Below the pieces are notes generated by a model that worked only from the letters and a program-made list of their open reading frames with translations, searched no databases and was not told where the DNA came from. This document shows, piece by piece, positions 22,701-35,800 of a DNA stretch of 64,000 nucleotides. Source of the stretch: Gigantopelta aegis. Its lineage: Eukaryota; Mollusca; Gastropoda; Neomphalida; Peltospiridae. The stretch's first letter is position 1. Every line of letters begins with the position of its first letter. A program made the position numbers and the translations under genes. The stretch spans positions 44,037,258 through 44,101,257 of the forward strand of contig NC_054704.1 in NCBI RefSeq assembly GCF_016097555.1. Direction: 5' to 3'.

Positions 22701-25700
22701 CAACCCATTACACGCGCTCTACCGATGAACTTCACCTCGTCCCCACTCCGAAATCAAGTGAGTCTTTTATTTCATTATTTGAAATCAATTGCAGTCCAAT
22801 GTTTTTTAAAACGGTAAATGGTTTAACTGGTTTTATTATCTAGTGTTAAAAGAATGCCAAGCTAACGTAACAGTGTAGGTTTTTACAGGAAATATGAAGT
22901 CGTGTAAGGAAATCGGTGTCTAGATATCAGGCAAAATATGTGAAAGAGCCGGTCCCTCTGAACGCCCACATCAGATTCTCTCTTACGTGTTTTCCCAGCC
23001 TCATTGTGTTTGATGGAAGGCTATTCAATATCTTGTTTCAGACTTTGATGCCAGTTCAAAGCTTCTATATCACTTCCTTTGAGGTGTTCGTCTGTACTAT
23101 TATACAATAGCGGAACTGATTTTAACTTTCTGCTTATCGTTATATAACTGAGTGAACATGACACATCATACTCACAATCACGACAAGTCCAACAGTTGGC
23201 ACAAAGCAGACCAGTAGAGTTTCGTTGTTCAGCCAACATCTGAAACATAAAATAGATCACTTTGAGTTGAAATAGTGTTTGGTTACCGATCTTCTACTAT
23301 CCAATAATCTCGACCGATACATACGTCAAAGTAGTATTAAAAACAATTACTCTTAAATTACTCGTACCTTCAAGATTTATAACCCATCTTATACAAAGGC
23401 GTACCTAAGAGATGCTCCATTAAACAACATTAAGTATGGCTATTCAATAAACACTTTTCACCCACAGAAATTCATCTAAAGGTTTATGACCACATAACTG
23501 ACACAAAACTATTCAGAAAACTAAATGACATACTCACATGTCACCATTACCGTAATGTTCGTAGAAAACGGCAAAGGAAATTCCCACCACGATCAATGGA
23601 ACACCTGTAAGTAAAAAAACGCACAGATGGATCGTCCTTAAGGAATTACTTGCCTTCACTGCTACATTTTCTGCAACATTCATTCAAATGTCTGGTTTAA
23701 TTTTAATAGATTCTATCTCAAGATCCATTCCGTCACGTGCTAAAGTAGCTTGTATGTCTTAGTGACCAAGAGAGCTATACCAGCGGGAGATTAAATTCCC
23801 AAGCTGGATTTGTCAAGTGTAGAGGCTAGACTAATATGGATCACTGCCGAAGACTGATGAGCTGGGCCAAAAACACTTGTAAAGAGGCGCCTAACCATAG
23901 CATAACTCGCATTCGCTCATATGACCGACAGATTGTAGCTTGCAGTTACAATTCACAAAGAACAGAAGGGCGGTACTCACCCCACCCAATTCCCAGGTAT
24001 TTCCTCAGGTGATTCCCTCTCTTGAAGACCCTGACGAGCGCCACATACAGGTGGATCCCCTCCACCAACATCCAGCAGAACATGGCCGTCAAAAAGAAGT
24101 GCATCAACACGGCCACCGTTTTACAGGCCCACTGGAAAATACAGGTACCAGTATTGCAGTTTAATATCACTGGGTGCACAAGATGCCTAGGCGTGCTTAT
24201 AAAACTTTTAAAAGTCTAGATCCAAGGCCTTTTAAAAGAAAGTTTATTCCATGAAAAATAATTTTCATATTTAAATTTGCTTTATATTCATGCGGCTTGA
24301 GTATAATGAGAGTATAATGAGTGATATTGCAACTACAGAATATTTTTACAAATCTTTTATACAATTACAGTGTAGCAGTTAGATATTAATGGAGGATACA
24401 CATTTAGACAGAAGTGAACAGATCGCTATAACAGAACAAAAATGGGGGTCTACGTTTTTTCCTCCTATTTTTATGATAATGAAGAAACATTTTGAAACCC
24501 AACAAAGTTAATTTAATATAAGAATAATCGTTACTATAATTGTAGATTGTTTAGTTTCACCCATACAATTAACATATAATTAGGTATGAAGGCATTGCTA
24601 AAGTCTTAAGTCTAGACTTCAAACATTTATAAGCACGGCCATAGAACCCTTCACAAACGGATGTTAACAACGTGTTACGGATGCATTTACCAAAAGTACA
24701 TTTTTGACATTATATAAATGTTTTAGTACTTACTGTTTATAAAATGGTCAAGAAAAGCTTTAAGTATCATCCTACCTTAAAATACCACTTAACTATTCCA
24801 GTCATCTAAATGTGTATTAAACAACCAACTGTCTTTGCAGACCACTCTTTATTACACAGGTCTAAATGTACACGTATTTGACTATGATAGTAAACATGCA
24901 GCCCGTACTTGAGGAATGCCACCTTTCTTCTCGGCCCTGCCAAACCCGATTAGGAAGACCACCTGGACACAGATAATGGACGCGGCCAGGTTCTCATGGA
25001 TCCTGATTCTGTCGTTCCGCAACCTGCAATAACAACAACGCAGTGATGATTATGATTATTATTACCGGCCTCGGTGGTGTCGTGGTTAAACCATCGAACA
25101 TAAGGCTGGTCGGTACAGGGTTCGGAGCCCGGTACCGGCTCCCACCCAGAGCGAGTTTTAACGACTCAGTGGGTAGGTGTAACGCCACTACACCCTCTTT
25201 TCTCTCACTAACCAGGAACAATTAACAACTAATTCACTGTCTGTAATTAAGTTCACAGCAAAGATTTTCAAGTAAGAGACATTGTGTGATATTTGACACA
25301 GAACATCTTCATAAGAAACAAATTATTACTATGGTAAAAAAATGTAAACAATCAAATCGCATTATATCGACCTCGGTCATTTCAAAAGCTCAGGATGTCT
25401 CGAGGTCGAAAAACTGTCTTATGGCATAATTTTCATCAACGACTACCAATATCGCGAAATTGTCGATTCGATCACCACAACATCGAGATAAAGAAGTTGA
25501 CTACAATTAAAACTAGCTCATTGGCTATCATGACACTTTCATAATCACGATCAAAGGTAACACGTTGTTATGGTATTGGCCTTTGTAAACAAAACCACTA
25601 AACATCAAATACTGCAATAAAACGAAATTACAAAATTCTAACTAACTTTGAACATTACAAATAGGGCTATCCTTTTCTTTACTGTAATAACTGTCTTAAC

Positions 25701-27907
25701 TTTGAATATTACAAATAGTTAGGGCTATCTTTTTCTTTACTGTAATACTGTCGCAGGTAAACAGCAAGGCACGAATCCCAAATTGAACTGATACCTGAAG
25801 TATTCAAACACGGCGATAGACAGAACACAGGCCAGGATGGAAAGGCATCCACCGACGTAAGAGATTGCTGACAGAGCAGTTTCATTTGTTTCATCTAAAG
25901 CTTTCTGTAAAGTAATTACAACAAGAACAAATTTAAAAAAACAACAAAACAACAAAACAAAACAAACACTCAACCACATTTAACAAATATATTGCTTTCT
26001 GGGGTATTTGTGAGATCGATCATGAGCCAGTATTTGATTAAAGCTATTCGATTGAGATATCTTTCAAAAGCTGTAGACACAAGGAAATAAACAAGAGAAG
26101 AAGATATTAGCAAATATGGTTATGTTTCAAGGTAAACATCTAATTCAGTAAATATTGCGAAATAATCTACATCTATAATATATCAAGAGTTTACTTGTAA
26201 TGCAATGAACACAATTAGTATTACATTTTACTGTATAACATTTAGTGAAATATCTTAAAATATCAGTGAAATAAAAGTGTTATCAGTCACTCAGTGACGA
26301 TAACACATTTTAGAGTGAAAATTTCACTCTAAAATGTGTTATCATCACTGTAGAAAGTGTTATCTTCACTGTAAGAAAGCCGGAACTATTTTGCTGTTGG
26401 CATTTTAAAAATAAGGTAAATTGCTATAAGTTATACAATAATAGAAAGGTTCATGTTTTTTGTCAAATATAATTTATATCTCATCTCGTGAAGTTTGCAA
26501 TCATATCTCACGAGTCGTGCTTGCGCGACGAATGTGATATTACTGCAAACTTCACGAGATGAGATATAAATCATATTTGACCAAAAAACCCATGAAATAT
26601 CCTCAATATACTGAATGTCATAAAGGTATGCTTGCCGTTATTTTTATCACTTTCCACAACAGCTCCAAAGCGAACTTAACTACCATACAATCAATATGGT
26701 GTACACAAACATATCTTGCTAACTGTCGTATATTTGACACTATCAACGCATTAATTTATAAAGATATTTGAAAATTCTGTAAGAACATTTAAACTCTTCA
26801 ATAAACTGTCCTGATGTCTGTTATAATCAAGATTTGGTACCGATGTTCCATACAAGTCCATAAGCAAGGCGAAGTTTGTCAGATGGTTACACCGGCAGAT
26901 GGCGTGAGTAGCGTTTGAGGCGGGATCCACGTAGCAGCCATTGGTGGACCAACGGTCTGAACTTGATCTGAAAATAAACGCCCACGCAATAGTGTTATTT
27001 AACTACTAAATGACAAAAGAAACATCACATGCAATTACACCAACGCTTTTCCTTCATGCTGTAACACAAACCGGTAAACAATGTTGAAACTATGCAAAAG
27101 ATAACATTAAAGCTGTAGTCCCTGGAATATTTTTATTATTTAAGAATTTAGAATAGATGATCCAGTTCTATTTTTTTGTTGTTGTATAAGATAACGAGAA
27201 TGATAGGCAGAGGGTGATAGATGGGAAAGATAAATGAAAGTTTGGAGGTTGAAATCGATTTTTTTTTTTTCAATCTATGTTCCGAGGTAGCACGACTAGA
27301 CCCCCCACTAAACACGTTGCTCATCACAGTACATACCCCATGCACAATTTACTGTTCACACGTGTCTGTCGATTCACGCAGAATCTTAATGGAATAGAGT
27401 TTCACTTCTACTGTACTACTGATTTCATATTTTATATTTAGTGTGTCCAACTGTAAATACATTATTATTGCATTCTTTTGCATATGTATTTATGACCTTG
27501 GACACTCAAAGCTGTGCTTGGTTTGTCTACATAGTGTAACTGAAAACGGAAATGGAGATTATGTTGTATACTGGTGCCATATAAACCACTTACATAGCTG
27601 ACATGTTCAAGAAGACACAGGTTTCTCGCAGCGATTCCTTTAGACTTGCATTCTGCAGTAAAACAAAATCAAAATGTTTTCATCATAAAGCACAATCGCG
27701 TTTGTCATACGAAATAACATTATTTACGAAATATGTTGAAAATGTAATTATTCCCACTCGCTATATAGTCTGATAAATAAATCAAATACACTCAGGTATT
27801 ATAATTATACACAACAATGAATCTTAATATCTCTGTTTTTCCCCTTTTTAATATTATCTCTTTCCTTCTTTCTTTCTCTGTGTCTCCATAGTTTTCTTTC
27901 TTTATCC

Positions 27908-27977
<70 letters not shown>

Positions 27978-29218
27978 TCGATGTATTATGTATATGTAAA
28001 AACATGTACACATTAAGCTCTAACCTTTCACCTAAGTAAAAGTAAATTGTCAAGTCCGAGCTCTTTTTGTTAGAACACGTATGTAATGAGCACGTTTGTA
28101 TTACTTGCAAACTAATTACCTTGTATGCAAACGTGATCACCACTTGTTGTTTGAGATCTTGGAATCTGTTTTCAGACAGTCCTAGTATCTTAGTAGACAA
28201 GACATCAGAGTTCACCACCGTTGAATCGTTAGATTTTGTCCTGAAATATAAAACATAATAAAAACAAAATACTTTTTTTTACCCCACCACCTTTTATATT
28301 TGCCTGTCGCCCCATAGACACAGCTCGAGTCACCTCCAGCCCTCCTCTGGAGGTGACTCGAGCTACACAGACAGTGTGTGTTCTCCCATAATATAAAATC
28401 ATACGCCAATAATGCAAAATCAGGTTTCTAAAAAACATATTTGCCCTAATTATGTTTTGAAATGCTAAGACCCTCACCCCCATCCCACCCCACCACACTC
28501 CGACAATTTACTATGAATGTGTCGTACCTGGACCAATAGTCTGTAAATACATATTAGATGACAAGTAGCTTCTCAATGGTATAGCAGGGGTTTTTTTTGA
28601 CATTGCTATGCACCGTTTTCAAGTTAAGCCTATGCATCAAAATGAAAGTATTACCTTCAATACACAACATAATGAGGTGGTTTTGTGCAATTTTCAGTAT
28701 TCTCCATTCAACAAGATCAACTGACGCCATATAAGCGCATATAAAATGTGTTGAGTGCGTCGTTAAATAAAATATTTCCTCATTCAACATGATCCAAAAA
28801 TGGGTCGATTTTGTTTTAATCGCACTAAGACTTAAAGACTCTCAAATTCGCAATATCTGCATGTGAAAACGAAATAATCTTATTGATGTACCTGTTGTGT
28901 CTATCTTCTCTGATTGACATCAGGGCAGCGACGGTGGGAAACTTCCCATAGAATACACCGACGTCTTCATCTGCAAAATCGCACGTTGGTGTTAACCTGT
29001 GATTTATCATCAGTAATATCTGTTTCAAGGCTGTAATTAATGGCTATTCTGAAAACAGTTGATATTATTTGTTGGTGATGTTGACGGTGGTAATTGTGCT
29101 GCTGAAGATTTTGACTTTGTGTTAATGTCTTTTTCGTTTTCATACAGGTATCTTTCATGTATGGTGAAAATATGGATTTTTATGTAATCACATTTATTTT
29201 GATGTGTGTGTGTGTGTG

Positions 29219-29257
<39 letters not shown>

Positions 29258-32200
29258 ATAATGGAAGGGATTGAGGGTATATTATATAAGTAAATAATTT
29301 ATATATATGTTGTGGGTGTTAACATTTAATATATTTTGTAGGTGATTGCACAATTTACATACAGATGCACGTATTGCTATATAAAAATAATAATACCATC
29401 ATGTATAAAAATGTTCTATGAAACAACACTTTACTGAAAATTATTAAACACAGCATGCCAGTTTTCAGTTTTGAAAAATACCCTATATATGTTTGATTTT
29501 TTGCAAAAGAAATTCAAGGAGAATGAAAGGATGTCATGTTTGTTCAACGACACCCCCATCAGTCATAAACAGAGGCTACTAGATGCCACTATGCTGTCAT
29601 CATACTCATGCATAGTGGATGACGTCACTAACCTAGGTGACCGTCCTGCGCAATGTCCACGACGACGTTAGGTAGCTGTATGGAACTTCGTCCTAGACGA
29701 CCAAAGAAAGGTGGAAGTGCCGAAGCCGAGGTGTTCCGATGTTTACTAAATTTCCTTATTGCAAATTCTGATGCACAAAGCAAAAATTAAAACGTTAGAA
29801 ACACAACAAAACAAGAAGAAACAAACATGTTAGGAAAAACAACAATCAAAATATCAAAAACTAAAACTGAAAACAACAACCCCCCCCCAACAAAACAACA
29901 CAACAACAAACAAAAACAACAACAAACAAACAAAACAAAACAAAAACAAAAACACTGAAAGGAATAGTTGTTAAATAATAAATGTCCAGGCCCGTTGAAA
30001 TCGGAAAATGTGTTTGTGCCACCTACCATAGCGTGTGCCCCACTTGACATATTGTTCCTACGCGCCTGATGTCCTTCCCATATCACATTAATTACTGACT
30101 ACTAGGTGTCCAATATAATATAATATTTAGTGGTATATTGCTTAGAGAATCCAAGACGCAAACGGAGGATGAATCACTGAATGACACCAACGTTCGCATA
30201 TTCGGGCATAAATGAATAAAAAGTGTCTTCAAATATTTACTTAAAACTTTCTCGCATAAAAGAATTGTCAATGAGTGCAATCCGTTCGAAAAACGTAAAC
30301 ACTCTGGCAAATATACATGTACCAGGTAGCATAATTATTGAGACAATAATTCCACCGAATTCTGTCTAGTGTAGATTTAGTTTGTGAAACCAGACTTATG
30401 AGTGGAAGTCCTCCTCAGACTAAACATGAAGGATTTATTGTCTTGGAAGACCTACAGACAAACGAACTCAGTAACAAACTTGTCAATATGTCCTTTTGAT
30501 TATTTCTTGTACAGAGATATACGAATTTTAATACAGTAGCCTGCATTTTGTCCTCCAGACTAAACTAATATGTTATAAAGTTAAGGTTAAACGTCACGGT
30601 ATTGTGACGTCATAAACAAGATCACCGACACAGTAATCGGAGTCTACATTACATTGATGGGTTTACTGGAATACAAATATTTCAAAAGGTAAGCAGTAAT
30701 ACATTACCATTTCGTATAAGAAATATACAGGGACTGAGCAAGATCTTAAGATTGACCTTCAAATTCATATTCCGAGAGGTGGGGACATGACCCACTCTTA
30801 CATCTTTTTCCCCACAACCTTTTATATTTTACTGTCGCCCCATAACACGACATATAGGTAGTGCCATTGCCCCCAACCCCAATGTGAATGACTCTCCAAT
30901 ACAAAATCCTGGCTACGACAATTCCATCAGTACAGCATTTTATCCGACGGGCTTAGTAAACGATTACTGTTATTTCAGTGTATATTTTGACAAGCAGATT
31001 TTAACTACAAAACATGTTACAATAAATATCATTGGAAGCTATGTATTAAATGTTGAAATTTTATAATTGCACGTCATAACAATAAATTTGCATATAAACG
31101 AGTCTCGCGCATGTGTTACTCATTACCACCAATCATACGATTGGCTTGTGATCTTTACTGAAACAATAGACATATTTAATATGTTATTGCCATGACTTGC
31201 GATATATATTTAATTGACTTGTATATGTATACACTGACTCATTTGGTATTCCATGTGTCGTTTTCTATTTATTAAAGGGACATTCCTGAGTTTGCTGCAA
31301 TTTTTAAGCTGTTATCGACTAACAGAGACGTTTTGACGACTAATTACATATCAAATATATTTTTCTGCATAAAATATTAGTGGCTGTATATTAAACGTGT
31401 TTTTGATCGTTCTAGTATTTGTACTAGGTTAAATTTCATTTTATTTCCTAAACAAGATTTTTTCGTACGCACGAAATTATTTGAAGACAAAATCCTGTTT
31501 GGGCTTCTTACAAATATTAAGACGACCAGAAACCCATTGAATATACAGACACTGATATTCTAAACAAGAAAATATATTTAAATTGTAAGTTTAATCATAG
31601 AAATATTTTATTAGTCGGAAACATCTTACAATGCAGCAAACTCAGGAATGTTCCTTTAAATTAATAATATAACAATTGTCATAGAACCACTTGCGAACTT
31701 TGCTATCAGCTCAAATAGTTGTAGATTCATATCTCGCCATATCACAGATCTTTAAAAATGGTTCAGTTGTGGTCTTTCAAGCTGAATTATTAAGCATGTC
31801 AATCGATATACAGTATGCAAAAAATGCTTATATCAATACCGGTTAATATATATTACTGACTCTACAACAATATTATTTTCCAGTTGTAATACGTATCTTA
31901 TAGTACGAGTTGTGGGGGAAAGGTGAGTGTATGGTGGGAAGTTAAGGTATAGCTGGGTGTCTAACCGTGTCCACGTCCGTCGTTTAACGCACACTACACA
32001 TGTTTAATGCATATATATTCAGGTGGACTGAATTACCCATGTTCTTAGATGTAACATCTACACCGAGGCCATCCACCTCATCATCGCCATCTCCAAGTCC
32101 CGCGTCTCGACGACGTCTTGTCCTCTTTTGAAACAGTCTCCACAGATTGTCAGCGAATGTCTCCGTCGACGACAGCAGGGACGACACCTTTTCATCCACA

Positions 32201-32771
32201 AGGCTCTGGTTTATAAATATATTTAGACATTATGGAAGTTACTTTCTATCATCATTTTTTAATATATACAGTAAAACAATCAGAACTACGTGATCTGTTT
32301 CATATCTTGACCACATGGATGGCAAACGTTGGGCCTGATTAATGGATTTGTAGAACTTAGACAGTTCTCTTATTTTGATTTATCATTGTTCATGTTTTGT
32401 AAGATTCAAACGCATTGTTGAGTATATGGGCTGTTTGTTGAAGGGAGGGGTAAATAGTCAGTAATGACAAAAGAAAATGAAATATGTGTACTTAAAACTA
32501 TATTTGTTGTACTATGATAGTAATAAGAATTGTACTTTAGTCGTAGATTTACGTTTACGTGCAAAACTAGGCTTGTGATGTTTTGTGAAATTGGGCCCAG
32601 GCAAGGAAGAAAATGGCCACAGTAAAAAATATACCGTGGATAAAATAGTTTCCATGACATTTTCCACCGTAATTTTGCGGTTAATGTGACGAAAGTTTAA
32701 ATTGTCAGTAGTACAATAGTACAAAAGATATATAATTTAACAAAGAAAAGATGACAGTGAAAACTGAAAAT

Positions 32772-32814
<43 letters not shown>

Positions 32815-35800
32815 CACAGAAAATTGAAAACATCGCAGCAATGTCCACGACATTGCCGATTGCCGTGGTTAACTGCAACATTTTGTGATATATATTGATA
32901 TATATATATATAGTACTTGGTTACAAAAGCACCTACCAGTGAAACCACTGCTGCTATTAGATAAGGGTAATAATAACGATATACGAACCTTATAAGGAGG
33001 AGGGGCGGGAAGTAGCTCTGTAATAAAGCGTTCTACAGATACGCGATCGATATTGGGTCGATCCCCGTCGGTTGCCCATAACTCGTTGCAGCCAGTGTAC
33101 CACAACTGGTGAAACAATGGCCGTGTTATGTACTATTCTGTCTGTAGGATGGTGTATACAAAAGATCCCGTACTGTTAATCGAAAAGAGTGGCCCGTGCA
33201 GTTTCGGCAGTGGGTTAATTTACAAACCTGTAACACTTTTGGATAAACTTACCACTGTGAAACATGACCTAGTAACGTTGAAACGGTGAAATACCCTTTA
33301 AAAATAAACCAGAGCTCGTCTTCGTAACCGTTACTTCTCAGAAATAATTCATTTTGTGTTATTAGAAACACCAGGATCATAGTGAAAAATAGGCCGTAGT
33401 GCTTAAAAACTAGTCTGACACATTAAAAGGACAGACCCTAGTTTTTAAACACTAATGCACATTTTTCACTATTAGAGCCGTTTATGATCACTGAACTCAA
33501 ACATTACTTATATTACCACAAAATGTTTTTTTTTTCTCCATATTTTAAAAAACGCACCTGCGTCTGAAAAATAACATTTATGAAGTCGAGTTTTAGTCTA
33601 TTTTTAACGATATTTCACCGTTTCAACATCACAGACTCTTGTTTCACTCTCTTGTAACATTATACAAATGTGTTACAGGTTTGTAACTTAACCAAACTTA
33701 GTGTCCATTTTCACGGGTTGAAACTAGGGTTTGTGCCTTTAATGGTATCTGCTGTTATGTTAGTTATATTAATTTCTGACGACGTTTCTCCTCTAGATAG
33801 CAGTTGCATGCTATAAAATCTACGTACTGCTCTGGCATTCTTCCAGACTACTGCGGTTGAGGGGTCAACAAGGTTGTCGATGGCTTCACCATAACCCTGA
33901 AACAAACAGACACCAAGAAGTAAGACTAAACATGAATTATATGTGTAGAGAAAACACCTCTCCCTGTTAACATTACAACCAAGTATGTAATAGAAAATTA
34001 TGAATTAAGATAAATACATTGTTTGGTCTCTGTTAAGCAAGTTTTGAAACATATTATTCAATTCAGAACCATTTAAAGTCCGAACCAAATTATTAATAAC
34101 TACAATAAATTACTCTCCTACATATAATTACTGTTACATTTCCCCCAAATTTTGTCCAGACACATTTTGTGAAAAAATCATTACAGTGACACAGATTCCA
34201 CATACGAGACTGTAACGATGTCGCCAGTATCGACTTTGCTGAGATAACATAGGGCAAAGTACATGCAGTTTTCTACCGTCTGCCATTTAAAAATTTTTTT
34301 AATGGAATACTCTTCAAGAGGGGTGAAAGCCTCCAAAGTATGTGACATAATTAATATAAAATCAATTATCTCTAGTGGTATCTTAAAACAAACAAAAAAT
34401 ACTAATACAAAAATTTAGTATGACGTCATCACGTTTGCTTTTATAACATGTTAAGACGTTGTTACATTAAATCATATCCTTGCACCCCTCTTGGAGAATA
34501 TTCCTTAAAAAGTCAAAATGGAAACCAGCACAAAATTACATGCTTTTTGCCCTATGCGATCTCAGCGAAGTCGATATAAGTAACATGGTTATCATCTAGT
34601 ATGTGGAATCTGTGTCATTGTAATGATTTTTTCAAGATTTCTGTCTGGACAAAATGTGGGTAAAATCTAACGAAAAATAAAGGTAAGAGAGCAATTTATT
34701 GTAGTTGTTAACAATTTAGTTCGGACAGTAGTGTTTTGATATTCCAGTCACGATCGCTTAAAAGATGGCAGTTGTTGCCAGTACTGAAGCATTGCAGTAA
34801 AGATATCTGCTGACAAGATGTCACTATATTTTACTGTCAGAGACGGATTCTAAATATATTCAAGTGCCTCTTTTTCTTTTTTCTTTTAAAAAGTTACTTG
34901 GGTTACCCTTTTCACTGTGTATGTACCCTTTTATACTTAGTACCCCCCCAAAAATATTTCTTGGATTCGCCCCTGACTATTAAATCAATACAGACGATTT
35001 GTCCATTTGGTTCCCTTCCATCTGTGGTTCAATGATGCTTCTCCGCTCCATAACACCAGAAAGACCATTTTAATGGTTACAGCCTGCACTTAAGGGCATC
35101 TACCATCCTAAGACCTAATAGAAGAGGCATGCTCCCGCAAGTAGCTGTTGACATTCTGTTAACAGTACCGTACTGTTTTAATTACTTAACATGTTCACCG
35201 AATTTGCTTTTGTCTTATGCAATCAAATATAACGACCTGGACCATTTTTGCCATCTTGTTATCGACATCAGTGGTTTTCAGTACAGCATCGGCGATGGTT
35301 TCAATGATTCCAGTTGCGAAAGACAAGTCACCGGGATACAGTCGCGCCCCCTTGCGGTCCTGGACCACTGACGTAGCATTTGCTAGTCTCCTGGCCAGGT
35401 CGAGCACGAGTGCTGAGGATACAGATTCGTTGATTCTCAGAAGGTTTGCCTGCAGTGAAAAATCAGTATATAGTACAGTTCAATGATTACACACGGTAAT
35501 GGCAGCTGAAATATTCACCGCAATGTAGAGAGTAAGCCTGACACAGGTCTTTGAAAATGGAACAATTTAATAACAAATGCTAATTTTGATTGGATATCTT
35601 CGATGAAGCTATAGGAAGTTAAACCTAGTAGAGGTTCGTTTTTGAAAATCTCAGGAGAGTCACAAATCACTGCTTGAAATATTAACACGGCTAGTAATGC
35701 AATAACGCATAAGATAATATTGTTATGCAACGTGTTCGTGGCACATAAAGTATGTAGGCCCTACTTACCCTTTTTTATTTTTTGTTTTTGTTTTTGAATT

